Notes: generated by a model from the letters alone, not told the origin. Counted from the first letter of the stretch, positions 1 through 7,525 are shown. The stretch: DNA of 64,000 bases from Mycobacterium sp. (GCF_002863225.1 NZ_PKEK01000071.1:1-64000), one strand, 5' to 3'. Numbers and translations are program-made.

Positions 1-113
1 GTGTCAGCAAGACGTTTCCCATCGCGTTCGAGTCCGAGGCTGAGGGCGTGTAGGCGGATCTGCAGGGCGAGCAGATTCTCGATCCGCCGCAAGCTGCTGG
101 CCGCCGCGCTCAC
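1..113 (-). CDS. Hypothetical protein, 5' end only (runs off the window start)
   Basis: An open frame begins with GTG (minus strand, base 113) that overlaps the stop of the upstream HTH gene in a GTGA 4-bp arrangement, typical of translational coupling. The 37 visible residues start MSAAASSLRRIENLLALQ and look helical and Leu/Arg-rich; no stop occurs before the window edge. It is probably the second gene of the HTH operon. I do not recognise the family and only the first 113 bases can be judged. Confidence 0.45.
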   Translation of the reverse strand, partial: MSAAASSLRRIENLLALQIRLHALSLGLERDGKRLAD

Positions 114-310
114 GCCGACGCCTGCTCGGTCAGCAGCGCTTCAATGTCAGAGCGCCGGAAACGAAAATGCCCACCAGGGGTGCGCAGGGGAGTGAGCTTG
201 CCGGCCTTGACCGCGCGGTGAATCGTGATTTTGGATACTCGACCAAGCCGAGCAGCTTCAGCCGATGTTACGAGGTCGTCCGGATCGTGTGTATCCGTAT
301 CCGATGGCAT
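110..310 (-). CDS. Excisionase-type helix-turn-helix DNA-binding protein
   Basis: From the ATG at 310 this is a 66-aa protein starting MPSDTDTHDPDDLVTSAEAA. The core has the excisionase/MerR-like winged HTH pattern: TSAEAARLGRVSKITIHRA, then VKAGKLTPLRTPGGHFRF and a final RRSDIEALL helix. Such proteins act as recombination directionality factors or small regulators in integrative elements. An in-frame GTG at 337 would add 9 residues but lies inside the right arm of the inverted repeat, so I prefer the ATG. It is divergent from a Cro/C1 repressor and no integrase is visible, so this looks like the edge or remnant of a mobile element. Confidence 0.7.
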   Translation of the reverse strand: MPSDTDTHDPDDLVTSAEAARLGRVSKITIHRAVKAGKLTPLRTPGGHFRFRRSDIEALLTEQASA

Positions 311-340
311 GCCGAAGACGATTGCATACGGATACACACG
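286..340. repeat. Perfect 15-bp inverted repeat between divergent HTH genes (putative operator)
   Basis: CGTGTGTATCCGTAT at 286-300 is repeated exactly as its reverse complement ATACGGATACACACG at 326-340, with 25 bp between the arms. A related partial copy, GATTCCGTAT, lies at 361-370 close to the repressor promoter. The repeat flanks the ATG of the excisionase-type gene, so a protein bound here could block its transcription. The likely binder is the adjacent Cro/C1-type protein; that is inference. Confidence 0.7.
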
Positions 341-382
341 TGGTCAAGGGCAACACGTAAGATTCCGTATTTTTGCTACCGA

Positions 383-411
383 TTGACAGCGGTTGACCGT
401 GTATGAATACT
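383..411 (+). promoter_or_regulatory. Putative promoter of the Cro/C1-type repressor
   Basis: A consensus -35 TTGACA lies at 383-388 and a -10-like AATACT at 406-411, 17 bp apart. The expected transcription start falls on or next to the ATG at 418, which predicts a leaderless transcript, common in mycobacteria. The spacing and the -35 are good; the -10 is only fair. Confidence 0.5.
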
Positions 412-417
412 TATGGC

Positions 418-714
418 ATGACTACAGATCCCGTGGGTGAATTCGTACCCGAATGGACTGACGGCGACAAGCTCCGCAAAGTCCGACGCCACCTGCGGCT
501 CAGCCAAGAAGAGTTCGCCGAGCGGCTGCAGGTCAACGCATCGACTTACATGGCGTGGGAAGCTGACCGCAACCGCGTCAAAGACATGCGCGTGATCGCC
601 AGGCGCGTCAAGGCTATGAGCGGAACACCGCTGTGGTGGTGGTTCGACACCGAACGGCCAAGCGACCCCGACGGCGGCGGCCCAGATCCAGGACTCGGGA
701 AAACGGTAGGTTAG
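418..714 (+). CDS. Cro/C1-type (XRE) helix-turn-helix repressor
   Basis: 98 aa from ATG 418; an in-frame ATG at 403 is possible but overlaps the -10 region. Residues about 15-65 form a Cro/C1 HTH: LRKVRRHLRLSQEEFAERL, then VNASTYMAWEADRNRV. The tail is Pro/Gly-rich and probably disordered. Such proteins bind palindromic operators, and one is present in the divergent intergenic region. The pairing with an excisionase-type gene recalls the switch region of phages or integrative elements. Target and inducer are unknown. Confidence 0.75.
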   Translation: MTTDPVGEFVPEWTDGDKLRKVRRHLRLSQEEFAERLQVNASTYMAWEADRNRVKDMRVIARRVKAMSGTPLWWWFDTERPSDPDGGGPDPGLGKTVG

Positions 715-856
715 CCGGTACCGGCGGTGCCGCGTCAAGGCTGCCGACGAACTCGACGTCTGATTTTTGCCCTTGGCAGGTCAGCCATTACTATTGACCT
801 CAATCGTCGCTGCCGAGGCTGTTTCCGCGGCGACCCCCCAACCAGGAGTCCTGATC

Positions 857-1030
857 ATGGCTGTGCCAAAGCGGCGGATGTCGCGCTCGAACACCCGTAG
901 CCGGCGCGCGCAGTGGAAGGCTGAGAAGCCCGAACTGGTCGGCGTGACCGTCGCCGGCAAGCAGCACAAGGTGCCGCGCCGGCTGCTCAAGGCGGCGCGC
1001 CTCGGTCTGATCGACCTCGACCGGCGCTAA
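857..1030 (+). CDS. rpmF: 50S ribosomal protein L32 (zinc-free form)
   Basis: 57 aa beginning MAVPKRRMSRSNTRSRRAQW, the hallmark bL32 N-terminus. The body is very basic and ends LGLIDLDRR. There are no cysteines, so this is the C-minus form that needs no zinc ribbon. AGGAG at 844-848 sets the ATG at 857. The same gene sits directly before mprA-mprB in M. tuberculosis. Confidence 0.93.
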   Translation: MAVPKRRMSRSNTRSRRAQWKAEKPELVGVTVAGKQHKVPRRLLKAARLGLIDLDRR

Positions 1031-1098
1031 CTTATTTGCCGTGAGCATTGCCTCCGGCATTCCCGTCAGCAATTTGCGGAACGGCATTTCTGACGACC

Positions 1099-1115
1099 TC
1101 TCAGCGCGTTCTCAG
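1099..1115 (+). promoter_or_regulatory. Putative MprA box upstream of mprA
   Basis: TCTCAG occurs at 1099-1104 and again at 1110-1115, an 11-bp period (one helical turn), 18 bp before the mprA start. The same pair with the same spacing occurs upstream of pepD. MprA is known to autoregulate and to bind paired direct repeats upstream of mprA and pepD; assigning these hexamers as the box is inference from their position and spacing. Confidence 0.55.
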
Positions 1116-1132
1116 GCGATTGGATAAAACTG

Positions 1133-1825
1133 GTGGCCGTGCGAATTCTTGTCGTCGATGACGATCGTGCGGTGCGCGAGTCGCTGCGCCGCTCCCTGTC
1201 CTTCAATGGCTACTCGGTGGCGTTGGCCGAAGACGGCGTGGAAGCGCTCGAGATGATCGCCGCCGACCGGCCCGATGGGGTCGTGCTCGACGTCATGATG
1301 CCCCGGCTGGACGGCCTCGAAGTATGTCGGCAGCTGCGTAGCACCGGCGATGATTTGCCGATCCTCGTGCTGACGGCGCGCGACACCATCTCCGAGCGGG
1401 TCGCCGGACTCGACGCCGGTGCCGACGACTACCTGCCCAAGCCGTTCGCCCTGGAGGAACTGCTGGCCCGGATGCGGGCCCTGCTGCGCCGGACGCGGAT
1501 CGACGACACGACCGAATCCGTGGCGATGACCTTCGCCGATCTCACGCTTGATTCGGTGACGCGCGAAGTCACCCGCGGGCTACGCCAGATCAGCCTGACG
1601 CGTACCGAATTCGCTTTGCTGGAGATGCTGATCGCCAATCCGCGACGGGTATTGACGCGCAGTCGCATTCTCGAGGAGGTGTGGGGTTTCGACTTCCCCA
1701 CGTCGGGTAATGCGCTCGAGGTGTACGTCGGATACCTACGCCGCAAGACCGAGGCCAACGGCGAACCACGATTGATCCACACCGTTCGCGGGGTGGGTTA
1801 CGTGCTTCGCGAAACGCCTCCCTGA
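1133..1825 (+). CDS. mprA: Response regulator MprA (OmpR family)
   Basis: 230 aa. The receiver domain (about 3-120) has the acidic pocket DDD at 9-11, the phospho-acceptor Asp53 in LDVMMP, and the Thr/Lys switch residues in VLTARD and LPKPF. The C-terminal winged helix (about 135-228) ends HTVRGVGYVLRETPP. It is the DNA-binding half of the MprAB system, which responds to envelope stress and controls pepD and sigma-factor genes in M. tuberculosis. The GTG start matches the usual start of the family. Its stop shares one base with the mprB start, so the pair is co-translated. A TCTCAG direct repeat just upstream suggests autoregulation. Confidence 0.95.
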   Translation: MAVRILVVDDDRAVRESLRRSLSFNGYSVALAEDGVEALEMIAADRPDGVVLDVMMPRLDGLEVCRQLRSTGDDLPILVLTARDTISERVAGLDAGADDYLPKPFALEELLARMRALLRRTRIDDTTESVAMTFADLTLDSVTREVTRGLRQISLTRTEFALLEMLIANPRRVLTRSRILEEVWGFDFPTSGNALEVYVGYLRRKTEANGEPRLIHTVRGVGYVLRETPP

Positions 1826-3360
1826 TGCCCCTGAAAAACCTGTTCCGCCGCCGAAGCAGAGTTCCGCTGCGGGCCAGCACCTCCCTGTCGCTACGGTGGC
1901 GGGTCATGCTGCTGGCCATGTCGATGGTCGCCATGGTGGTCATCCTGATGGCGGTCGCGGTGTACGCGGTGATCTCCGCCGCGCTGTACAAGGACATCGA
2001 CAACCAGCTGCAAAGCCGGGCCCAGCTGTTGATCGCCAGCGGATCGCTGGCCGCCGATCCGGCGAAAGCCATTGAGGGCACGGCATATTCGGACGTCAAC
2101 GCGATGCTGGTGACTCCCGGCCGGTCGATCTTCACCGCCAACCAGGAGGGTCAGACCCTGCCGGTCGGTCAGCAGGAGAAGGCCGTCATCCGTGGTGACC
2201 TGTTCATGTCGCGCCGCACCGCCGCCAACCAGCGGGTGCTGGCCGTGCATCTGCCGAACGGCAGTTCGCTGCTGATCTCCAAGAGTTTGGCGCCCACCGA
2301 CGCGGTCATGACGAAGCTGCGGTGGGTGCTGCTGATCGTCGGTGGCGTCGGCATGTCCGTCGCCGCGATCGCCGGTGGCATGGTCACCCAGGCGGGCCTG
2401 CGGCCGGTGGGCCGACTGACCCGCGCTGCCGAGCGGGTGGCGCGCACCGACGACCTGCACTCCATCCCGGTCTACGGCAGCGACGAATTGGCAAGGCTGA
2501 CAGAGGCTTTCAACATGATGCTGCGGGCCCTGGCCGAATCCAGGGATCGCCAGACGCGTCTGGTCGCCGATGCCGGCCACGAGCTGCGGACCCCGCTGAC
2601 GTCGTTGCGCACCAACATCGAGCTGCTGATGGCTTCGAGCGCGCCGGGCGCCCCGCCCATCCCAGAGCAGGAAATGGTCGATCTGCGTGCTGACGTGATC
2701 GCGCAGATCGAGGAATTGTCCACTCTGGTCGGCGATTTGGTTGACCTCACCCGCGGTGACGCCGGCGAAGTGGTGCACGAGCCGGTCGACATGAGCGAGG
2801 TCATCGAGCGGTCACTCGAGCGGGTCCGTCGGCGCCGCATCGATGTCGAGTTCGATGTCGAGGTGACGCCCTGGCAGGTCTACGGCGACTCCGCCGGTCT
2901 GTCGCGGGCAGTGCTGAACCTGATGGACAACGCGGCCAAGTGGAGCCCCTCCGGCGAGCGTGTCGGGGTGCGGTTGCGCCAGCTCAACCCGACGCACGCC
3001 GAGCTGGTGGTGTCCGACCGCGGGCCCGGCATTCCGGAACACGAGCGAGACCTGGTCTTCGAGCGGTTCTTCCGCTCCACCACGTCACGCTCGATGCCCG
3101 GGTCGGGGCTGGGGCTGGCGATCGTCAAGCAGGTCGTGCTGACCCACGGTGGCGCGCTCCGGGTCGAGGAAACCGTGCCGGGTGGCCAGCCTCCGGGCAC
3201 GTCGATATACGTCCTGCTCCCCGGTCAGCCGATTGCGGAGGCCGAATACCCATCCGATGATCCGGCGGCGCCGAATATCAATGATCCGGCGACTTCGGGG
3301 AACTCTGCAGGACCGGCGAACGTTATCTCAGTCGAATCTCAGACCACACGGGCAAGGTAG
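1825..3360 (+). CDS. mprB: Sensor histidine kinase MprB
   Basis: 511 aa. There are two membrane segments (about 26-49 and 165-187) flanking an extracytoplasmic sensor region, then HAMP and a dimerisation domain with phospho-accepting His252 in DAGHELRTPLTSL. The ATPase has the N box (NLMDNAAKW) and G boxes (DRGPGIP, GSGLGLAIVKQ). It phosphorylates MprA. The ATG shares one base with the mprA stop. The C-terminal tail after about 475 is low-complexity and variable. The end of the gene carries the TCTCAG pair that probably serves as the pepD operator, so coding and regulatory sequence overlap there. Confidence 0.95.
   Translation: MPLKNLFRRRSRVPLRASTSLSLRWRVMLLAMSMVAMVVILMAVAVYAVISAALYKDIDNQLQSRAQLLIASGSLAADPAKAIEGTAYSDVNAMLVTPGRSIFTANQEGQTLPVGQQEKAVIRGDLFMSRRTAANQRVLAVHLPNGSSLLISKSLAPTDAVMTKLRWVLLIVGGVGMSVAAIAGGMVTQAGLRPVGRLTRAAERVARTDDLHSIPVYGSDELARLTEAFNMMLRALAESRDRQTRLVADAGHELRTPLTSLRTNIELLMASSAPGAPPIPEQEMVDLRADVIAQIEELSTLVGDLVDLTRGDAGEVVHEPVDMSEVIERSLERVRRRRIDVEFDVEVTPWQVYGDSAGLSRAVLNLMDNAAKWSPSGERVGVRLRQLNPTHAELVVSDRGPGIPEHERDLVFERFFRSTTSRSMPGSGLGLAIVKQVVLTHGGALRVEETVPGGQPPGTSIYVLLPGQPIAEAEYPSDDPAAPNINDPATSGNSAGPANVISVESQTTRAR
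3326..3342 (+). promoter_or_regulatory. Putative MprA box upstream of pepD, inside the mprB 3' end
   Basis: TCTCAG at 3326-3331 and 3337-3342, again 11 bp apart, about 80 bp before the pepD ATG. It repeats the arrangement in front of mprA, consistent with MprA control of pepD and feedback in the MprAB-PepD circuit. Box identity is inferred, not proved. Confidence 0.55.
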
Positions 3361-3423
3361 TCATCCAGTTACTGTGTGGGTCTGAACGGCCGCACTTGGA
3401 CGAGAAAAGAGTGACCTAGCGAC

Positions 3424-4884
3424 ATGACGAATCACCCGAGGTATTCGCCACCGCCGCAGCAACACGGATACCGTCCGGCGTCCGATCAGCGTGGCGCCAC
3501 AAGCCATTCCGGCTACGGACAGCCGCAAACCTATCCGCAGGGATACGAATGGCGGCAGGGTCAGCAGCCCCAGCAGCCTCAGTACCGCCAGCCCTACGGT
3601 CCGTTCGCGGGCCAGAGCGGCCACTCCGCCGGTGGCCCGCCGCCGCAGTTGCCCGCGCCGCGAAAGCGTTCTCGCGCAGGCGCTTTGACAGTCGGTGCGT
3701 TGGCTGTCGCAGTGGTCTCGGCCGGCATCGGCGGTGCCGCGGCCTCGGTGATCGCTCACCACGGCACGCTCGCGTCGGTCGCCGACGGCGCGATGCCCGG
3801 TGGCGCCACGCCCGGCATGCCCGCGTCGAACGCACCGCTCGGCAGCGTCGAGCAGGTGGCCGCCAAGGTGGTGCCCAGCGTCGTCATGCTCGAGACCAAC
3901 CTGGGCCGCGCCTCCGAAGAGGGCTCCGGCATCATCCTGTCCGCCGATGGCCTGATCCTGACCAACAACCACGTCGTCGCCACCGCCGCCGGCAAGCCAC
4001 CACCAGGCCCGCGCGGTCGGCCCAACCCCGAGCACCAGAACGGCCCCGACGACGACGGCGGCGGCGGTCCGGGCCTGGACCCCGACCAGCCCGCGCCTCC
4101 CGGCGGCCCCAACGGCGGTAAGCCGAAGACCACGGTCACCTTCTCCGACGGCCGCACCGCGGAGTTCACCGTCGTCGGTACGGACCCCACGACGGACATC
4201 GCTGTCGTTCGCGTGCAAGGTATTTCGGGCCTGACCCCGATCAGCCTCGGGTCGTCGGCCAACCTGCACGTCGGCCAGCCGGTAATGGCGGTCGGCTCGC
4301 CGCTGGGCCTGTCCGGCACGGTCACCACCGGCATCGTCAGTGCGCTCAACCGGCCGGTGTCGACCACCGGAGAAACCGGCAACCAGAACACCGTGCTGGA
4401 CGCGATCCAGACCGACGCGGCGATCAACCCGGGTAACTCCGGTGGCGCGCTGGTCAACATGAGCGGGCAGCTGGTCGGCGTGAACTCGGCGATCGCCACC
4501 CTCGGTGGAGACTCGCCGGACGCGCAAAGCGGTTCCATCGGGCTGGGTTTCGCGATCCCCGTCGACCAGGCCAAGCGCATCGCCGACGAGCTGATCAGCT
4601 CCGGCACCGCGGCGCACGCCTCGCTCGGTGTGCAGGTCACCAACGACAAGGACACCCCCGGTGCCAAGGTCGTGGAGGTCGTTCCCAACGGGGCGGCCGC
4701 GGCCGCCGGCCTGCCCGGAGGGGTCGTCGTCACCAAGGTCGACGACCGCACGGTCAACAGCGCCGACGCGCTGGTGGCCGCCGTCCGATCAAAGGCTCCC
4801 GGCGACAAGGTGATGCTGACGATCAAGGATCCGTCCGGCGAGACGAAGAAAATCCAGGTCACCCTCGGCAAGGCTCAGCAGTGA
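3424..4884 (+). CDS. pepD: HtrA-family membrane serine protease PepD
   Basis: 486 aa. A Tyr/Gln/Pro-rich cytosolic N-terminus (1-80) is followed by one membrane anchor (about 84-107), a trypsin-like domain and a C-terminal PDZ domain (about 395-480). The catalytic triad is visible: His183 (TNNHVV), Asp258 (TTDIAVV) and Ser339 (NPGNSGGAL). It degrades or refolds damaged envelope proteins and feeds back on MprAB signalling. Residues 191-235, directly after the catalytic His strand, form a Pro/Gly/Asp-rich insertion that I recall as much shorter in M. tuberculosis PepD. The stop overlaps the next gene by 4 bp. Confidence 0.93.
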   Translation: MTNHPRYSPPPQQHGYRPASDQRGATSHSGYGQPQTYPQGYEWRQGQQPQQPQYRQPYGPFAGQSGHSAGGPPPQLPAPRKRSRAGALTVGALAVAVVSAGIGGAAASVIAHHGTLASVADGAMPGGATPGMPASNAPLGSVEQVAAKVVPSVVMLETNLGRASEEGSGIILSADGLILTNNHVVATAAGKPPPGPRGRPNPEHQNGPDDDGGGGPGLDPDQPAPPGGPNGGKPKTTVTFSDGRTAEFTVVGTDPTTDIAVVRVQGISGLTPISLGSSANLHVGQPVMAVGSPLGLSGTVTTGIVSALNRPVSTTGETGNQNTVLDAIQTDAAINPGNSGGALVNMSGQLVGVNSAIATLGGDSPDAQSGSIGLGFAIPVDQAKRIADELISSGTAAHASLGVQVTNDKDTPGAKVVEVVPNGAAAAAGLPGGVVVTKVDDRTVNSADALVAAVRSKAPGDKVMLTIKDPSGETKKIQVTLGKAQQ

Positions 4885-5417
4885 CCAGAGCCACCGCGCC
4901 GAGGTCGGACGTCAGATATACGGTGACACCCATGGAACAGGGCGCTGACTTGATCGGAAGGGCACTCGTCATCGTCGTTGACGATCACGGGGATGAGGAC
5001 CACAGCGGTCCCTTGGTCACCGAGCTGCTCACCGAAGCGGGATTCGTGGTGGACGGCGTGATCGCCGTCGCGGCCGACGAGGTCGAGATCCGCAACGCGC
5101 TCAACACCGCGGTCATCGGCGGAGTGGACCTGGTCGTCTCGGTCGGTGGCACCGGGGTCACGCCCCGCGACGTCACGCCGGAAGCGACGCTGGACATTCT
5201 CGACCGCCTGGTCGCCGGCATCGCCGAGGCCATCCGCGCATCGGGGCTGTCCGCGGGCATCGTCGACGCAGGCCTGTCGCGCGGTCTGGCCGGTGTCTCC
5301 GGAAGCACGCTGGTGGTCAACCTGGCGGGCTCGCGCTCGGCAGTCCGCGACGGCATGGCGACGCTGAATCCGCTGGCGGCCCAGATCATCGGTCAGCTGT
5401 CCAGCCTGGAGATCTGA
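4881..5417 (+). CDS. moaB: Molybdopterin-biosynthesis MoaB-type protein
   Basis: Up to 178 aa. Conserved sequence begins at Met18 (MEQGADLIGRALVIVVDD, ATG at 4932). The GTG at 4881 overlaps the pepD stop as GTGA, so the true start is open. Visible MoaB/MogA motifs: HGDEDHSGPLVTELL and SVGGTGVTPRDVTPEAT, the molybdopterin-binding loop, and GLAGVSGSTLVVNLAG. The family binds or adenylylates molybdopterin; here it sits at the end of the mprAB-pepD operon, where a link to envelope stress is unexplained. Confidence 0.88.
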   Translation: MTRATAPRSDVRYTVTPMEQGADLIGRALVIVVDDHGDEDHSGPLVTELLTEAGFVVDGVIAVAADEVEIRNALNTAVIGGVDLVVSVGGTGVTPRDVTPEATLDILDRLVAGIAEAIRASGLSAGIVDAGLSRGLAGVSGSTLVVNLAGSRSAVRDGMATLNPLAAQIIGQLSSLEI

Positions 5418-5425
5418 AGCCGGGT

Positions 5426-5560
5426 ATGACCAAGCGGTCCGGTGACGACCGCGACGTGTTCCCGCAGACGTCGGCCGACGAGCGTGATCCGGACGCGAGT
5501 CGAGACGACGAAGCCCACGAGCAGTGGTTGCGGGACAACGCGCCGCCGCATCACCTCTGA
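5426..5560 (+). CDS. Small conserved hydrophilic protein, 44 aa
   Basis: An ATG at 5426, eight bases after the moaB stop, opens a 44-codon frame ending at TGA 5558-5560. The protein is acidic and polar (MTKRSGDDRDVF at the start) and ends EQWLRDNAPPHHL. I recall similar short actinobacterial proteins with a terminal WLRxNxPPHH motif, which makes this a real gene rather than chance. Function unknown; position suggests co-transcription with moaB. It faces mscL tail to tail. Confidence 0.6.
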   Translation: MTKRSGDDRDVFPQTSADERDPDASRDDEAHEQWLRDNAPPHHL

Positions 5561-5573
5561 ACTGCCCGGGCGA

Positions 5574-6014
5574 CTACCTGTCTTCGATGGTGGGACTCTG
5601 CGGTGCATTGGCCGAATGGTGACCTCCGGCTGAGCCGCTGCCGGATTCGGCAAGCAGGTCCCGGATCTGGGTGAGCAGGCTGAGCTCGGTGTCCTCGGCC
5701 TGCTTGACCTCACCGCGCTTGCGCAGCGTGTTGTAGGGCAGAACGACCAGGAAATACACCACCGCCGCGATGATGATGAAATTGATCGCTGCAGATAATG
5801 CGATGTTGAAGTCGATGTATTTGCCGTCACCGATGCCGATTTTCAACAAACCGACATCGGCCTGTCCGCCGGCGCCGATCCGGTCGATCAGCGGCTGGAT
5901 GACGCTTTCGGTGAATTTGGTGACCAGGCCGGTGAATGCGGTACCGATCACCACCGCAACAGACAAATCGATGATGTTGCCGCGCGCGAGAAACTCTTTG
6001 AAGCCCTTCAACAT
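5574..6014 (-). CDS. mscL: Large-conductance mechanosensitive channel MscL
   Basis: 146 aa from ATG 6014 with a GGAG-type ribosome site just upstream. The protein begins MLKGFKEFLARGNIIDLSVA, the amphipathic S1 helix leading into TM1 with the tight pore constriction. TM2 is about residues 67-92 (LSAAINFIIIAAVVYFLVVL), followed by NTLRKRGEV and a cytoplasmic helix. It forms a pentameric channel that releases solutes on hypo-osmotic shock. Length and order match mycobacterial MscL; the Ser/Gly/His tail is variable. Confidence 0.95.
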   Translation of the reverse strand: MLKGFKEFLARGNIIDLSVAVVIGTAFTGLVTKFTESVIQPLIDRIGAGGQADVGLLKIGIGDGKYIDFNIALSAAINFIIIAAVVYFLVVLPYNTLRKRGEVKQAEDTELSLLTQIRDLLAESGSGSAGGHHSANAPQSPTIEDR

Positions 6015-6112
6015 CTCCGATGTCCTTTCCACAGTGGTAAGCCATGAATGAGCGCAATCAAAAGCTATCCGAGTCGGGCTGGCCAAGCGAGACTTTGCCG
6101 GTTATCTGGCTG

Positions 6113-6778
6113 TCAGTGCAGGGTGAGTGTCACGGTCGAGACCAACGCGGCCCCGGCAACGGCGTTGGCCGACGCGGCCGGCAGCGCGACCAGCACCACC
6201 CGCTCACCACTTGCGCTCTGCGCTCTGGGTTTGGCCGACACCGAGACCACGACCGCGTCGGTGGCCACTACGCGCGGCGCGCCGGCCTGGGCATTGCCCT
6301 CGGTCGCCGCAACGACGTCGACAACGTCGCCCGGGCGCACCAGATCGATCAGCGCGCTGTCGGACGGATGAACCGGCACGATGCGGGCGTCGGGTCCTGC
6401 CGCGGACTCAGCGAGGCGACGGCCCAGCACCCGCACGTCGGTCAGTACTTCGCCGCGGCGCGCCGGGCCGGCCAGCGTGGAGCCGATGACGGCGTTCAGG
6501 TCGGATCTGGCTCCGTCGGGAACCGTTGTCGCGGAACGCAACTCGAGGTGCACATCGTCGGCGGTCAATTCGGCACCGGGCCCGACGTCGCGCGCGGCCA
6601 CCACTACCTGCGCGCGGGCATTGTCGGGATCGGGCCGTAGCGCCGCGATGGCGGCAAGCAGTACCAGCCCGCCCGCGGCGATGCGTCGGGCCAGTAGCGT
6701 CCGCGACCAGTCAGGACGCAACCATTGCGAAAGACGGTTCGCCAGAGTCGGATTCAGCGGATTCCGGGGGGCGCCCAC
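6113..6778 (-). CDS. Membrane-anchored SAF-domain protein
   Basis: 221 aa from GTG 6778. A short basic N-terminus is followed by one membrane segment (about 30-50, IAAGGLVLLAAIAAL) and an extracytoplasmic SAF domain: VVVAARDVGPGAELTADDV, then GSTLAGPARRGEVLTDV. SAF modules occur in CpaB/FlgA-type pilus and flagellar assembly proteins, but no such system is nearby. It matches the conserved hypothetical that precedes Rv0991c in M. tuberculosis. The reading frame continues upstream into the antisense of the ruc tail, so the GTG is preferred over earlier starts. Role unknown. Confidence 0.75.
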   Translation of the reverse strand: MGAPRNPLNPTLANRLSQWLRPDWSRTLLARRIAAGGLVLLAAIAALRPDPDNARAQVVVAARDVGPGAELTADDVHLELRSATTVPDGARSDLNAVIGSTLAGPARRGEVLTDVRVLGRRLAESAAGPDARIVPVHPSDSALIDLVRPGDVVDVVAATEGNAQAGAPRVVATDAVVVSVSAKPRAQSASGERVVLVALPAASANAVAGAALVSTVTLTLH

Positions 6779-6842
6779 GGTGTGACGGTAGGCGGCGCGG
6801 CGCGTTAGGTGTGCCGCAGGCGACGCCGGCTGTGGATAACCG

Positions 6843-7232
6843 TCAGTTGGAGGTTGTCGCCGGTGACTTCGAGGAGGACGACGACGAGGAGTCAGACGAG
6901 GACTTCGAGTCGGACGAGGACGAGGACTTCGAGGTGTCGTTCGACGAGCTCGACGAGTCACTCGAGCTCGATTTCTCGCCGGAACTGGAGCTGGAGCTCT
7001 CGGAATTCGACGACGAACTCGAGTTCGACGAGCCACCGCTGGAACTCTTCGATGCCTCGCGACTGTCGTTGCGGTAGAAGCCGCTGCCCTTGAACACCAC
7101 GCCCACGTTGCCGAACAGTTTGCGCAACCGGCCCGAGCACTTCTCGCACGTGGTCAGTGCGTCGTCGCTGAAAGCTTGCACCACATCGAAGCGGTTATCG
7201 CACTCGGTACACGCGTAGCTGTAAGTCGGCAC
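6843..7232 (-). CDS. ruc: FmdB-type zinc-ribbon redox chaperone (Ruc, Rv0991c type)
   Basis: 129 aa. The first 40 residues are a zinc ribbon with two CxxC pairs (CTEC at 8-11 and CEKC at 34-37). From about residue 60 the protein is an almost pure Ser/Asp/Lys/Asn disordered tail. M. tuberculosis Rv0991c (Ruc) is a redox-regulated holdase with a disordered C-terminus, induced by heat and oxidants and repressed by HrcA. The GTG start has a perfect AGGAGG-type site (complement CCTCC, 7238-7242), and a CIRCE element lies 27 bp upstream. The tail is serine-rich to an unusual degree. Confidence 0.88.
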   Translation of the reverse strand: MPTYSYACTECDNRFDVVQAFSDDALTTCEKCSGRLRKLFGNVGVVFKGSGFYRNDSREASKSSSGGSSNSSSSSNSESSSSSSGEKSSSSDSSSSSNDTSKSSSSSDSKSSSDSSSSSSSKSPATTSN

Positions 7233-7258
7233 ACAAACCTCCAGGATGGTCTAAACGC

Positions 7259-7285
7259 TTAGCACTCTACAGTCTCAAGTGCTAA
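7259..7285 (-). promoter_or_regulatory. CIRCE element (HrcA operator) for ruc
   Basis: TTAGCACTC (7259-7267), a 9-nt spacer, then AAGTGCTAA (7277-7285): the CIRCE inverted repeat with a single departure from the consensus right arm GAGTGCTAA. It lies just upstream of the ruc GTG. HrcA binding here would tie ruc to the heat-shock regulon, as reported for Rv0991c. Confidence 0.9.
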
Positions 7286-7525
7286 AACCGCCACGTGGCG
7301 GGTGTCATTCCCGAGTAGGCGGCATCAGCAGGACGGTGTCGGGTGCTGATCCCGTCCTCGGCCTTCGACAGCCTCTGCACTGCTCCGATATTCGGGCTTG
7401 TGTTTGGTCGGCCCTCGACTCAGTTTTCCGTTTCCGGCTCCCAAAACAGAAGCTGAGTCTTACATTAACGTTGCCTTAGAAAATTCCAAGTGCCCTTCCG
7501 GGCTCGACCCTGAAGGGCCAGGCAG

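Noticed and set aside
1..195. Plus-strand 64-aa open frame at the window start.
   Set aside because: It is antisense to the HTH gene and its coupled downstream gene, is Arg/Ser-rich and shows no motif.
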